The notes: generated by a model not told the origin, from the sequence alone. 64,000 nucleotides of DNA from Coffea arabica (GCF_036785885.1 NC_092312.1:23392001-23456000), one strand, 5' to 3'. Positions 44,585 through 58,405 are shown, counted from the first letter of the stretch. Translations and numbers: made by a program.

Positions 44585-45456
44585 TATATCCTACAATAAA
44601 TATTATATAGCAGTGAGAAAGATGTCGCTTAGAGGCTTATCTTACCTTAGTTCTGTAATTTAAGCAAGGAGAGGCAAAAAAGAAACTGGAAATTTCAATT
44701 ACTGGCGAGAGAAAAACTAGAAAAAATTTCATTGGCTTTGCTCCTTCTCGGTGCATATTTACGAGGAAGAAAGTATTTTACCTTGACTTCTTTTTTTTAA
44801 GAAGAACAAGAAAAAGAAAATAAAACGAAGAAAGTTAAAATATTCAAGGCATAAAGAACGTAGACTACAATTCCCTGACACATATGTGGAAGGTTTACTG
44901 GAACCTTGCAACAAAATCAGCCTGTTGCCTGCTGCTTTACACCTGTGGCACCTAGAAAACTTGTTTCCAGCTCTGAGTTTTCATTCATCCTTTGGCAATC
45001 TGTGCTTCTGAGGCTTGGGTTTTATTTTCATGTCATGGTTTTCGTTCCTTGGACAACGAAAGCTTGCTCCCGAATCTGGATTGCAGGCTTCAGGAGCCCT
45101 CCTTTTGCCTTTTTCTTTTCCAAGCTTTCTTAGGTCTTGTCTGTCATGCCATGACAGAACCGCAACGATTTGTTTACTATCCGTTTTTGTTACATTAAAC
45201 TGTGGCATCAGGTTCTTCATTTTATACGTCAAGGGCCACCATTTTCCCTGGTCTTTGGAGCTAACTTGTGTACATTTTGTTACCACATTCCTCCATTGCA
45301 TTGTGTACAATTTGTTCCATCCAGGCCTGCCTTCAGTATTAATGGTTCAGAATCAAATCTTTGTTAGTTGGAAGATATCAGTTGACTTAGAGCTTTGATC
45401 AACTATAATGGTTCATCACAGCGTTCGTTTTCCTTTGCAAATTTTGTCAACTATAA
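44585..45456. other. Spacer upstream of the LINE relic
   Basis: Overlapping ORFs on both strands at 44906-45398 have no recognisable content. Part of this stretch may be decayed upstream LINE sequence, but I could not see RT motifs. Confidence 0.35.
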
Positions 45457-45786
45457 TGGGCGTTGATACAAGGCTTAGAGCTAGCTTGGAATAAAGGAAA
45501 TAGGAAGGTGACAGTGGAATCTTATTCACTGACGAGCATTCTGATGATAACTGGGAGCACCACAGATGGGGTGCATGGAAACCTGGTCAGGAAGATTAAA
45601 AAATGGACAGCAAGGAACTGGGACTGCAAGTTTATCAATTCGTGGAGGCAAGGAAATAGGGTAACGCACTAGCCAAGATGAGCTTACGGGCAGGAACAAG
45701 CTAGCTCGTGATGCAGACACCTCCGGAGAGCATCAGAACACTGCTGTATGAGGATGTGGTAGAGGTTGCAACCCCAAGAGCAGTAG
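45457..45786 (+). pseudogene. LINE-type RNase H domain relic (3' end of a LINE)
   Basis: The frame reads IQGLELAWNKGNRKVTVES, then HGNLVRKIKKW, ARNWDCKFINSWRQGNRVTH, the RNase H fold found at the C-terminus of plant LINE polyproteins (RNaseH_like, as in the Arabidopsis ribonuclease H-like At1g65750 group). The match resumes in another frame with AKMSLRAGTS and, after a stop, TPPESIRTLLYEDVVEV and a stop near 45795, so it carries at least one frameshift and one premature stop. An A-rich run follows at about 45839-45850 and could be the old tail. Reverse transcriptase and endonuclease domains are absent: a 5'-truncated copy. Confidence 0.7.
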
Positions 45787-45795
45787 CTTGCTAAT

Positions 45796-46319
45796 GGATG
45801 TTAAACCCTCCGATGTAACCACCACCAAAGAAGGCTCCCAAAAAAAAGAAAGGAACATGTGCCCGAGTTTGGCAGAGTCCAACAAATTATCAAGAAGAAC
45901 AATCCTACAAGGGGCCAACGGCAACAGTGAGTTTCTAACGGAGTTCCCCAACCTTTTCCAGTGTCATGCTACAATTTGCAGTGATCGAAACTATTACCAC
46001 AGCAGCAACAAAACCGAACACGGATCACAAATACTATACAGGAATAAGCAAGTTACTAGTGCTTAATATTGATGAAAACTCATTTTAGTGATGGCTTACT
46101 CGTCCAAGGTTGAGCTGAACAGACATGTATGACAAGTGCAACATGCTACTTCAACTGGGAAATATAAAAGAAACAACAGTTGAATATTCTAAAGATAAAA
46201 CACAGTGTGACAATGCATATTGGATTCCAGAAATTTCTTCATCTAAAAATGATTTGACTATTAAATTCGAATAAGTAAACAAAAAGATCTCCAGCATTCT
46301 CCAAAAGAAAAAACAGGAT
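45796..46319. other. Spacer between the LINE relic and RPL37A
   Basis: The part closest to 46319 is likely RPL37A 3' UTR (minus strand). A 92-codon plus-strand frame at 45788-46066 matches nothing I know. Confidence 0.4.
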
Positions 46320-47791
<1,472 letters not shown>

Positions 47792-47846
47792 GTTGAAGAG
47801 CTGAGAAGATTCACCGCAGAGACGGGGGCTGAAGGATGAAGCAGCA

Positions 47847-48033
47847 AAACCCTAGACTCCCTTTGCAGTCAGAGAAAACCCTAATTGTTTGGCTAGTTAG
47901 ATTTTATAGGCCGTCCAGATTATCAAGCTGTACCTTATATTGGGCCGTCGTAGCATGCCCGGTTCTGTTAGTTGCCCCGACTGGAGGGTGGCTCGTTCTT
48001 GTTTGTTGGAATAAACTGTCAGCCAGCGGCCCA
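47847..48033 (-). promoter_or_regulatory. RPL37A promoter: telo-boxes and site II motifs
   Basis: Within 245 bases upstream of the ATG lie AAACCCTAG (47847-47855), AAACCCTAA (47876-47884), TGGGCC (47941-47946) and GGCCCA (48028-48033). Telo-boxes combined with site II (TGGGCY) elements are the known signature of plant ribosomal protein promoters; TCP factors bind site II. The function is assigned from that knowledge. Confidence 0.75.
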
Positions 48034-49537
48034 ATATTTCCAATCCGCATTTGATTGGATCTTTTAAGTTTCATCATTTGTGACCCAAAAAAAAAAAAGT
48101 TATCATGTTACTTTGCACATTAATGGGGTGGATTTTGAATGAGCTTCCCAATTGATTGATATATGTTGTATTTGATTTCATAATTAATGTGTCTGTAATT
48201 CGTGTGCTATGCAAAAAGACTACAATGACAATTATACGTTTTAATTTGAAAAAAAAAATAAACAGTTGTTAAAAGATACAAGCTGTAAATTTGATTTATC
48301 TAACAAAAACAAGCTACCATGAGACTCTTAGAATTTGAAAGTGTAATTCTCTATTTCTTTAGTCTTTCAAGATCAAATGGAGCGGTTTAGTGCTTGAGGA
48401 TGTTTTAAATTGTATTGCTAGTTACAGGATATATCTTAACAATAGTATCTATATGGGAACAAATAAGTGGTGGTATGAGTCAGGAGAAGGTTGAGTTGGA
48501 TGGTAAAAGAGGAGCAATTGTAAGTAGGTAGTTCAAAATCTTTTACTTTAAAAAAAAAAGGTGGTCATATAAGTTTGGTAAGAATAAACGTCTCCAATTT
48601 TTTTTTTCTATGCCTTTATTCAAAATGATTCTAACCTACATGCCCAAAATAAAAAATTTATCTACGGTTTGTGACTATCTGAATTGCTCTCATGCAACCA
48701 AAGTTCTTTCAAATTGTCCTCGTTGAATATTTCCTGGTAGAGTCCAAACATCTAAGGGTTATATCATATCATTCCCTTGATTTAGTTGAATCTGTATACC
48801 CACCAGCCACTTACCACAGCCTCATTAGGCTCTCCCTCTCTTCTAAATTACGATAGAATAGATTATACAAATATATCGTTGCTGACAAAAAGAATATTTC
48901 CTGTAGAGTATTTTTCCTCCAAACAATTGGAAAGAGAAAATTTACCATTGATGACGTCGTGTCAATAAAAAGTGCCACACAAGATTGCAAAATTTTGGAG
49001 ATTTTGGCACACTAATATATTGGCTGTCTTGATTTTTTTTTCCAGCTTTTCTTTTTGTAACTTTAAAGTTGCCCTTTTGGAGTCATCCTCTAAAGGAAAA
49101 AGAGAACATACACCGCAATCCACACGCATTGGAACGGGTAATGTGCTGCTGACGCCTGTGAATTTGCACCAATGGAAAGCTGATAGAGACAATTTAAAGG
49201 TAGTCGGCAGCAGTCTTTTGCCTTTTTTGTTTTTTTTTTGGACGTTGCATGAGAAAAGAAAAACGGGCAATTGCTTCCTTCCATTTGCGAATCCAGTCAA
49301 TGGTCCAAGTCTTAGAGTAGAAGCAAACAACGATGGAACCCAAATCGGATATGAGTTTTGATTTGATTAAGATTTAGATAATGGCGTAGTTTCAGTACTT
49401 CATGCTATTCACAGTGATGGCCTATTAAGCCTTTTTCCTATGTTTGTCAGCGTTATTGTTGGAATGCTCGATTCATGTCTCATAGCTTAAGTAACAATAA
49501 ACATGATTATGCTACCAATTTGACAGATTGGTATCTC

Positions 49538-49575
<38 letters not shown>

Positions 49576-52180
49576 CTTTGTAGTGGTGGCATATATATCT
49601 TGAAATAATAATTGATTTACGCTTTGGCTTGAAGATTTATTCAAGTGAGAATTATAGAATTTAGTTTGAGGAGGCAAAATGCAAACACATGTAAATTTTG
49701 GAGTTAACGTAAAATTTTGAAAAACAAAATAGCTTAATATATATATATATAGTAAATATTATATACACTGACGATATATATATTATTACGGTTGGATATA
49801 TGATACATATGCAAAAATTTGAGATTCAAATTCAAATTTATAATATGTGTCATGTATCTAATGGTAAAAGTGTATACATTATTACTGTATAAAAAATTAA
49901 TTCATATATATATATATGCATATAAGTATAACTTTCTAGAACTCAGGGGAGCAAATATAGTTAAATATATAAAAAAAAACTTTGAAAACTTTTAAAATCT
50001 TATGGAAACAAAGTATGAATTTCTAGAACTTGGACGGGGGTGGTCTTAGTTTCGTGTTTCATGATCAATTAAATTGAGGAGGATTAGTTAAGCCATCTTA
50101 ACATATTGAACGCTGTTTTTCATCAAGAGATACCTTACGTAAGAGTTATAGCGAGAAAGGGAAAATCTACAGATACATAATTTGAATGTCGTACGGAATA
50201 GTTGGGCATCATACGTGAACCATCCAGTCCTCTATTCAAAACCTGGTAGAGTATTACTGCTTATTAACCAATTGGAATTGGACGAGGCAAATCCGTAAAT
50301 GTTGCCTTTTCCTTCGTCACGAGGGGCTTCAAATTCTCTGTCCCCAAAATAGTCTCTGTCCCTTCTGTCTTTTATTTATACAGTTACCACGTGTCTCTAA
50401 TCTTTTGTTAATCCAAATTTAAATAAATTTTAGATTAAATAACTATTTCTTGCAAACAAGTGAATTTTGGAATAACTAAAATTTAAATATAAACAAGAAA
50501 ATATTACTTGTGACAATTGCGTTGAACACAACATACGTTGGCTATTTGATTCTCATATGTTTAAACCATCTCTACTACCAGTAGGACCTTCATGCACATG
50601 CTTAAAAATAAAAAAATATAAATGAATAATTATATCATCAAGACTCAAAAAAAATTATATCAGTATAATATCTAATTAAAAGCTTGTTTTTCATGCAAAT
50701 AAACTCATGATTTATTTGAGTTTGGATTAATAAAAGATTAGAAATATGTAATAACTGTATAAATAAGGGACGGAGGCTACTTTGAGGACAAAGAATTTGA
50801 AGCCCGATACGGGGGAAGGCAACAAATAAATTTAGAAAACCGGCTTTCAATTTTAGCCCGTTCTTATCTTGAATGATTGAAATCCTAGTGCTAGTAGCAC
50901 GCAAGGCAGCTCTAGCTAGTGCCTAGTCATGGTTACTTTTTTATAGGATCGCATTATTTTTCTCTTTTATCCTGTCTACGGATTCGCCTTTTTCTTTGGT
51001 GTATATTTTGTAATAATTGGTTTGTTTATAGGAGATTATGTCTATAATATTTTTTTGATATGATATATATTTAATAAAAAATAATTAAAAATATATTTAT
51101 AATGTAAATTGATTAATTTATATTAATAAATTTTAATCTATTTTCTTTGGATACAAGAAATTTTTTTTTTCTTTTCTGTATGACGTGTGACTTTACGCGT
51201 TTGGATTGCGAATGTTTTTATGTGCGAGACCTTGCTGTTTGCTGATGACACAAGCGACTTTGAATACAACGTCTCGGAATCCTTTCTCGCACTTTCTGTT
51301 CCCTTTCAAAAGTTTTGAGTTGAAAGCGTCCAGCAATTGCCACGGGGCACGAGACCCCACTATCCGCCTCATTCCTTGCATAATCATCATCTATGTGATG
51401 TATGAAATACGCCTCATTCCTTGCAAATGGTTAGTTAAATCGGTGATTTAAGCAAGGTCTTGCACAAGTCTATTAAATTTTAAGCAAATCTTATAGACAT
51501 TCAAAGTATATCTATTATTACGATCGAATATATAATATATTTACAAAATTTGTATTTTAAATTCAAATTTAAATTACATGTTATATATCAAATGGTGAAA
51601 ATGTATATATTATTAATGTATAGAAGAATAATTCTTAAATTTTTCTACGAAAAACGTTTCAAAAGCAATTGGATTGAAAAATTGAGTGTGTACAATTAAA
51701 TAGTAAATTATGTGTATGAATTGAACATTTACTGTAAACATTCATAATCAAATAAATGTTACTCAACTCTTTGTGAACTTATTATTTGACCTCTTCAATT
51801 GGCAGGGACTAACTCCACAATCCAAACTCTTTGCAGGAAATAGAGATTAATGCTCTTACCTATATAATAAAAACTTTTTTGCACTACCATCAATTGTTCC
51901 TTGCAAAGAAAGCAAATGGAAAAAATGTACAGCTGTTACCAATATTGGAAATTTTTGTATTTGCACTAGGGATTTGGTAAATGAATGAGGAATTTCAATT
52001 AGCTTCTCAAAACATAAATGACAACACTTAGATTGAGATTTGTGCAATTATAGTCTCGATTTTCCCCAATGCTCTACGCAATTTAATTTGTGCAAATTAA
52101 TGTAGAGAAAGAAAACATTAATACACTAGTGATGGTGTCACGCTTGAAGCATGTGCAAAATCATAATCTTTTTTTTTTTA
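48034..52180. other. Spacer upstream of RPL37A with repeats
   Basis: No gene recognised. Contains a TA microsatellite (about 49537-49575), copies of the AGTGTATATA repeat (about 49752-49900 and 51500-51640) and an inverted-repeat element at 50299-50831. Two opposed ORFs of 122 and 129 codons overlap at 48962-49361, without family motifs. Confidence 0.45.
50299..50831. repeat. Inverted-repeat element with ends of about 60 bases
   Basis: The left arm TTGCCTTTTCCTTCGTCACG, continuing GGGGCTTCAAATTCTCTGTC, matches the reverse complement of the right arm (GTTGCCTTCCCCCGTATC, CGGGCTTCAAATTCTTTGTC). The arms enclose about 400 AT-rich bases without coding. Probably a MITE; flanking duplications were not clear. 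Confidence 0.65.
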
Positions 52181-52184
52181 CAAA

Positions 52185-52355
52185 ATCATAATTAGTTGTT
52201 AACATCAATAGAAATTTACTTAACCAGTAAATGACAGATTTTTAGTATAAAAGATCATAATTAGTTCTTAACATCCTTAGCACTTTACCTGACAAGATAA
52301 TGACAAAATTTCAACATGTAAAGAAAAGAGGAAAAGTTGAGAACTTACGAACATA
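52185..52355. repeat. Degenerate repeat block left of the LTR insertion
   Basis: AATCATAATTAGTT-TTAACATC appears twice (about 52186 and 52254), and the second unit continues ATAATGACAAAATTTCAACATG and GAGAACTTACGAACATAA. The same order, diverged (AAAATGACAAAAATTTAAG, AAGAACTTAAGAACATAA), recurs at 55230-55300, on the other side of the LTR element. The LTR therefore entered an existing repeat array. Confidence 0.6.
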
Positions 52356-52360
52356 ACATC

Positions 52361-55167
52361 TGTGAGGATTCGTAAATTTTCTTTCTTTTATAATATTTTA
52401 TTTTATTTTCTCACAAGCATTTTCTTCATTATACCCTAATATATTGATTTTTTAGAGATTTTTATAAGAAAATATAGTTTTAAATCATTTTTTTAGTATA
52501 AATTAGTTCATGAAAAATTACGAGTGTATATTGAACGTGGGATCCGCTAGTGCATTAAGTGAGAGAAATTCGGCCAATTAGGTTAAGTTGTGCATAAAGG
52601 GATTTAATTATTAGGTGTTAGGAAATAATTAGAGATTACCTAGATGGATTAACCATGGGGAGACAAGAAGATAATCTTAAGCAAAAACAAAGTGACAAGT
52701 GTCACTTTCCTATTGAAGTTGACTTACCTAACTTTCTTATCTTTACTAATAAATCAATTTTAACCCAAATCACCTTCATTTTATATCCCTCTTGGCTAAC
52801 CCTCTCTTGAGAGAAAAGAAAAAAAAGTTTCAACCTTTCATCTTTCATTCTTGTTTAAATCTTGAAATCCAACCGATTAACTCTTGAATTAGTCCACAAA
52901 ATTGACTTGCTAAGGGAGTTTGAAGGTCTTTGTGGAGTTGTTTTGGAAGAAAAACCCCTAAACTACTACCTTTTTTGAGAAGTTAAGGTATTTTGCTTGG
53001 AACTCATTTTTTGTTTCTAATAATGGTCAATTGGTGATTTATGGTAGCTAATTAGGTGATTTTATGAAAGATTTCATGGATTAAAGTGAAATTAGCTAAA
53101 TTTCTGATTTTTTTTTTGAATTTTTCTGTTTTCATATGATGATTATGGTTGGTCTTGGATTGATGGCTCTAAATTGTGTTAAATGGAACCCTTGTGCGTT
53201 AATTGCGGTTATTTGCGAAAAATTTCACCTTGTGCGAAAAATTTCAGTGTTAGGGTTCCAATCTACCCTGTTCTGACCGATTTTATTAGTGCATGTTAGA
53301 GGCCAAATCATGCTTATGTTAAAACATAAAAGTTGTAGCAAATGGTATTAACTAACTGCCTACAAAATTTCAACTCAATCGAAGCACTATAGCATGTGAA
53401 ATGACTGAAATACCTTAACTGTCCATGAACCCTATTTCGCGGACAGATTTCTGTTTTCGTGGAATTTTCCATTTTTGACCATGAAAATGCATGATTTGGC
53501 TTTTGAGGTCTTCATAAGAAATGTTGGAATATGTTTTGACTTCAAAACACCATAAGATTCGTTTCAATCCGATAAGTGTAGCTTCAGTTGTGCTTATTGT
53601 ACCGAAAGGTGTATTTTATAGTCTATGATGTGTATATGGTTGATTTGAGATGAATTGGTGTTGATTGTAGGATGAAAAAGTAAGGAAATGTAGGGGACAT
53701 GCTATCCAAACTTTGGGAATGTGGTATTTTTTTGAGTTTGGTTTGGTTTGAAATATATATAAGAAAAGTTTTTGAGGTGTTTGAACCCTAGGTCTTCATG
53801 TTATCTTTTCATTTTCCAAAATCATGTTTTGCACCCTTGCATTAGTAATTATTTGGCGAGACATACGACTAGTAGTTGAACCTCACTTGTACATTCCGTT
53901 TACTCGATTGTGGATATGAAACCTTCAATTGTTTACTTTGGTTCTTTTAGGATTTCTTGGCGATTAAAGCCAGTTTGAAGTAAAAACTTTCGAAATATCT
54001 GTACTTGAATCAATGAGTGTACCACTCCCCTGAATTATTACTAAATTGGTTATCTGTACTTGCAAATTGCTATTTGAATGTATTTCCCGACTATTTATTT
54101 TGTACGAAACGAGGGTGTACTTTATCAAACTCGCTCTCTGGCCTGTGTGACTTGTTTCCTGCATATACTTGAATCTGTTACCTGTGCCTGTTATAATGTC
54201 GTTTGGAAGTGCATCAAACGACCTTCCTGTTAAATCTGAATTCAATCTCATGGGAAGTTGATTGATTCGAGTCAACAAGGGTTTGGTCGAGAAAATTGAC
54301 AATACATGGGTGCCTATTTCTGGGGAATCTATGGGTATTGGAGACTCTGGATTTTCGATATATTCGAGTATTATCATTTCTGTTCCTGTTTGGCGTTCGG
54401 GCCCGGTAAGAGGTATATTTGGTGAACGAAATTTTAGCGTAAGAGGAGTCTACGGGCATATGTGTTTTATTAAACATTGACGGAGGGTCAACGAGACTGG
54501 ATCAAGTATTGCAATGAGGATTTAGCTCCTGAGAGCCACCTGTATCCTTTACATTACGGTGTTCATTCATTTCTCGTATTTAATGTGAATAAGTGCTTTA
54601 AAAGTGATTTTTCATTATTTCTACCGTTTATAATTTTGGTACCTCATTGAGTTTCTAACTCACCCCGTCCCGTTATCCTTGTTTTTCTTACAGGGAACCA
54701 TCTTTTGAACCAATGATCATTTTGAAGAAAGAATTGAACTTGTATAAATACCCTCTTTGTATAGCTCCTTGGAAGTTGGAAACCGTAACTGTATCTTAAT
54801 ATAATGTTTCCTTTTGGGTTTGTAAACTTACTAATATGTATATATTAAAGTGTTTTTTCATGTTTATGTGACCATATCTTTGGAAATGTACATTCTCTCA
54901 TGTTAACCAAAGTTTACTTGTACTTGGTTAGATTGTGACGTGGCGACGGCACTTCCATTTCATTTTGATTGTTGTAGGAACGCTGTACCAAAGATTGATT
55001 GTATCTTTTAATTTGGGTCAATTGGGTTCTGAATGTTTATCTTCTCGAAATTTTTTTAAGCGGTTGGTAGGATTTACGTTTGTTCTAAATCCATAGTTTT
55101 GGTGAGAGTTGGACAGGCGGTCCACCGACTCCTTTGGTTCGCCTTAGGGTGAGGTGGAGCTGTCATA
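52361..55167 (+). mobile_element. Solo-LTR-like fossil (probable Ty3-type, long LTR)
   Basis: About 2.8 kb starting TGTGAGGATTCG and ending near GGTGAGGTGGAGCTGTC, bounded by ACATC on both sides (52356-52360 and 55168-55172), the 5-bp duplication expected for LTR elements. The GGTTCGCCTTAGGGTGAGGTGG end resembles known plant Ty3-type LTR ends. No gag or pol and no second LTR were found, so it looks like a solo LTR or a stripped non-autonomous element. The length fits long-LTR Ty3 lineages such as Tekay/Del, which is inference. The ORFs inside carry no family motifs. Confidence 0.6.
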
Positions 55168-55172
55168 ACATC

Positions 55173-55670
55173 ACTTTCACTACTTGCCCTTTTTAGGTGA
55201 AAAACGTTGATTAATCGCTTCACTTGGCAAGAAAATGACAAAAATTTAAGTTTGCAAAAAGAAAATAAAAAAGCTAAGAACTTAAGAACATAATTTCACT
55301 TACACAAATTCAACCGGTTAAGTAAAAGATTGTAAATTACCTTAACCTTATGGATCTTGATGAATCATCTCGTGCCTAAGTTACCATCCACTAACCATCA
55401 ACTTTTTAATTGTTGTGTTTAGTTTTGCGTGTTTTAGTTTACTTCTATTAATGTGTATCCGATTCGTTTTTGATATACTTGTGTCAAGCATTCACAGTTG
55501 GTCATAATGCAAATACTAAAAGTTTGTATTAAAGTTTTTGATACATGGGCAGTGGTAGTTATTTGCATACATGTATCTTTTTTAAAATATATATAGAGTT
55601 GTATGATGATACTGATTTATCCTTACCAACAAGGATAAAATACAAAACTCAAAAGAGTGGCAAAAATGTT
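55173..55670. other. Spacer right of the LTR element
   Basis: Contains the right-hand part of the older repeat block (to about 55310), then AT-rich sequence without a recognisable gene. The 63-codon ORF at 55545-55736 runs into the next MITE. Confidence 0.4.
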
Positions 55671-56198
55671 TGGACAAATTATACTTTACCTCCATGTGGT
55701 ATAGCTAATTTTCACAAAACCCCCCTCTATTTTTAAAAGAGATATATAATTCTTTCATAGTTTTGATTAAAGTGTTAAAGTGACGAAAATGATCATCCGT
55801 AACTGAACTTATGAAAATATCGAAATCACCCTTGTTTAAAAACTAAATTGATTTAAATGACCAAAATAAATAAACATAACATGCATGACACTCTAATTCC
55901 GTATGATTTTATATTTTATCATATAACCCCCCTTATAGTTTAGTGTCTTATCATATAACTTTCTTATGATTTTCAATATATATATATATATATTACCTCC
56001 CTGTGGTTAATAAATAATTTTAAACTTTATATAGGGGTATTTTTGACATTTTAGTTGATTCTATTATGGATTGTAAATTCCGTCACTTTGACATTTTAAT
56101 CCAAATCATGAGGGGGTTATATATAATTTTTGAAATCATAAGAGAGTTATGTAATAAAAACTAAGTCACAGGGGGTAAATTGTAATTTGCCCAAAATT
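55671..56198. mobile_element. MITE with TTTGGACAAATTATACTTTACC ends
   Basis: The left end GGACAAATTATACTTTACC and the right end GGGTAAATTGTAATTTGCC are inverted. Further inward, GTGTTAAAGTGACGAAAATG pairs with CCGTCACTTTGACATTTTAA. Length about 530 bases, AT-rich. AT-rich flanks make the target duplication uncertain; Mutator-like is possible. Confidence 0.6.
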
Positions 56199-56274
56199 TT
56201 TTAATATCAAACTCCAACCTCATACTTTATATATAGAGCGATATTGAACAAAAAGAACAATATAAACACATAAG

Positions 56275-56500
56275 GATATACATACATACATAGGGATATA
56301 TATACACATGTGTATATATATGTATATATGTGTATATGTATACATATGCATATATACGCATATATGGATATATGTATATGTGTATATATATATATATATG
56401 TACACGTGTATATATATGTATATATGTGTATATGTATACATATGCATATATACACATATATGTATATGTATATGTATATATTTATACACATATATATAAG
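56275..56500. repeat. TATG/TACA microsatellite with an internal duplication
   Basis: Alternating purine-pyrimidine tract of TATG, TA and CATA units. The block TGTATATGTATACATATGCA occurs twice, about 98 bases apart (units at 56303-56357 and 56401-56453). The many overlapping Tyr/Ile-rich ORFs on both strands are artefacts of this repeat. Confidence 0.92.
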
Positions 56501-57790
56501 AGATCTAGGAAATTCTTCCTAATCCGTGTCATCAGAGGATCCATCTTGGATTTCTGAAGGGACAGGCCTGCTGGTTGTGTACCTTGCTTGTGGGATTTTG
56601 GAAGAGAGGTTCAAATGTTGGAGTCGAGTTGAGATAGAGGAAGTTGGTGGTCTTCCTAAGACTGATCTTCTTTCTATTGTCGAGTGTCTAGGTATATCTA
56701 TATTGGTTGTGGATGAAAATTATGCCCTAAAACTCATTGATCTGCTAAATTTGATATGGACAGCCCGGGAGGCAAACTATTGGATGCTTGAGACTGTCGT
56801 CTTTTGTATTGGTTCTGCTGGTGTTACTTTAGGAAGTATCCAACTTTCTGATAGTGTGATCTGGTTATAAGTGATAGATCTCGGGACTGTAATTTGAGAT
56901 CTAGTCAGATTTATTTGGAATAGAACTGTTTATCCCTTTTATAATATTTTAAGAGCTTCCGTTCTAAATGCCGAATTCATAATTTTGTATTGAAGTATAT
57001 AATTACTGGAAGAGTCCCAGTCTTGACTCTATAATTAGCAGTTTTTATGCTTATCGTTAAAGCATCTAGAATGTTTCTATCTTTTAAAGAAACTGTGAAG
57101 TTTGGAAATAATCAAAATATACTGGTCATTTATAGAAGTTGGTTTGTGCCATTCTTAGGAGGGAATCGTTAAATTCTAAAAATCGACTATCTCTAAAGCA
57201 AATGAGTATGGATGTGTCTATTCATTTTCTTGTTAATGGTTTGGTTGCAACTTGTACTAATTCAAAATGAATATAATTGTATTTTTCTTTATTTTTTTAT
57301 TGTTCTTTTAGATAATAGATTAATTTCTTCACGGTCAGCATTTAAGGCTATAGTTTGTTATACAGTTTTGATTATATGGTTTGAGATAGAAAGCATCCAT
57401 TTTTTTAATCTCTTTCGTAAATATCAATTTGAGTGTATTTAGAAATTTTCCAATTGTCTATGTCTTGATTAATGTTTGATATATTGATTTCTTCTTTTAG
57501 TTTGGTCTATCTGTGAGCTCAAAATTCTAGCCAATTCTGAGTCAAAATCAAACAAAATCTCTAGTTAATATGTCAAATCCAGCACCTATATTCCTATGGT
57601 CCAAACAGAGTTCGATTATTGGCATGATGATCCAAACGCATTAACCTAGACTATTCTCCCAAATATCTACAACTTCATACCCCAAACTCTTACTAAGACA
57701 TTAAAATATTACAAACTTATTCTTACAGATTCAAAATCTTTGATTCTCAAACCCCACGAAAACAAAAATAAAAAACAAAAAATGGAAAGC
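56501..57790. other. Spacer with an unrecognised ORF
   Basis: A plus-strand frame of 114 codons at 56526-56870 opens with an ATG and resembles no family I know. The remainder is AT-rich without clear features. Confidence 0.35.
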
Positions 57791-57799
57791 CAACTGAAA

Positions 57800-58045
57800 A
57801 ATTCATTAATACCCATTCTAGTGCCCAGATATCAATTTTGGTTGTATTGAGAATATTGTCCTTGTCTTCTGTAATGAAGTGTTCATTCCATCAACCTTTG
57901 AGTTGTTCAATAAATCCTGTTATTAGGATATGGGCAGTTAATTGGTCAGTGTGGTCATGTGATGTCCTATAGGCCGTGACCACCTTTGTCATTTGTTGAA
58001 AGATTGTAAAGATATTAAATGCTCCATCTATGCGTCCTTCATAGA
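57800..58045 (-). mobile_element. Endogenous pararetrovirus-like (Caulimoviridae) fossil
   Basis: Minus-strand translation shows blocks such as AYRTSHDHTDQLTAHILITG followed by FIEQLKG, resembling a conserved polyprotein region of plant endogenous pararetroviruses. Only a short, broken piece is visible, and borders and LTR-like parts were not identified. A Ty3-type origin is the main alternative. Old by its decay. Confidence 0.4.
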
Positions 58046-58335
58046 TGTTATTTGAATTTTGGAGAAGGTTGGATTTTTCTTCAACTAATATGTTTTGATA
58101 AATTGTGTTGGGTTTGAGTTTTATCCCACCAACAGGTTGCTCGGGAATAATATAGATTCTGAATTTTTTTTTTCAATTACATGCATGATTTGTGGAAAGA
58201 CTTACAAAATTTGAGAAATTTACTTGATTCTTGATCAAAACTTGCTCATAAGTTTGAAACCTAAAACTAGTTTATACTTTCGAGAGAATGATGAGAGAAT
58301 TCTTCAATTTAGAGAGAGAAGTTGAATTGAAAAAA

Positions 58336-58405
58336 TGGTGTGTATATATATAGATATATATATGTATACATGTATATGTACATATATTTATATATACATA
58401 TCGCT
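58336..58405. repeat. TATA/TGTA microsatellite
   Basis: GTGTATATATATAGATATAT and ATGTATACATGTATATG units. Simple repeat; the ORF here is not a gene. Confidence 0.85.

Noticed and set aside
48962-49361. Opposed ORFs of 129 (plus) and 122 (minus) codons
   Set aside because: No recognisable domain, no splice context and mutual overlap; probably chance frames in a less AT-rich patch.
53964-54480. ORFs of 137 and 87 codons (minus) and 72 codons (plus)
   Set aside because: They lie inside the LTR-like fossil and show no gag, pol or cellular motifs.
56207-56557. Six overlapping Tyr/Ile/His-rich ORFs on both strands
   Set aside because: They are translations of the TATG/TACA microsatellite in all frames; no gene.
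56526-56870. 114-codon plus-strand ORF
   Set aside because: Begins with ATG and is of moderate length, but resembles no family I know and sits between a microsatellite and fossil sequence; not called as a gene.
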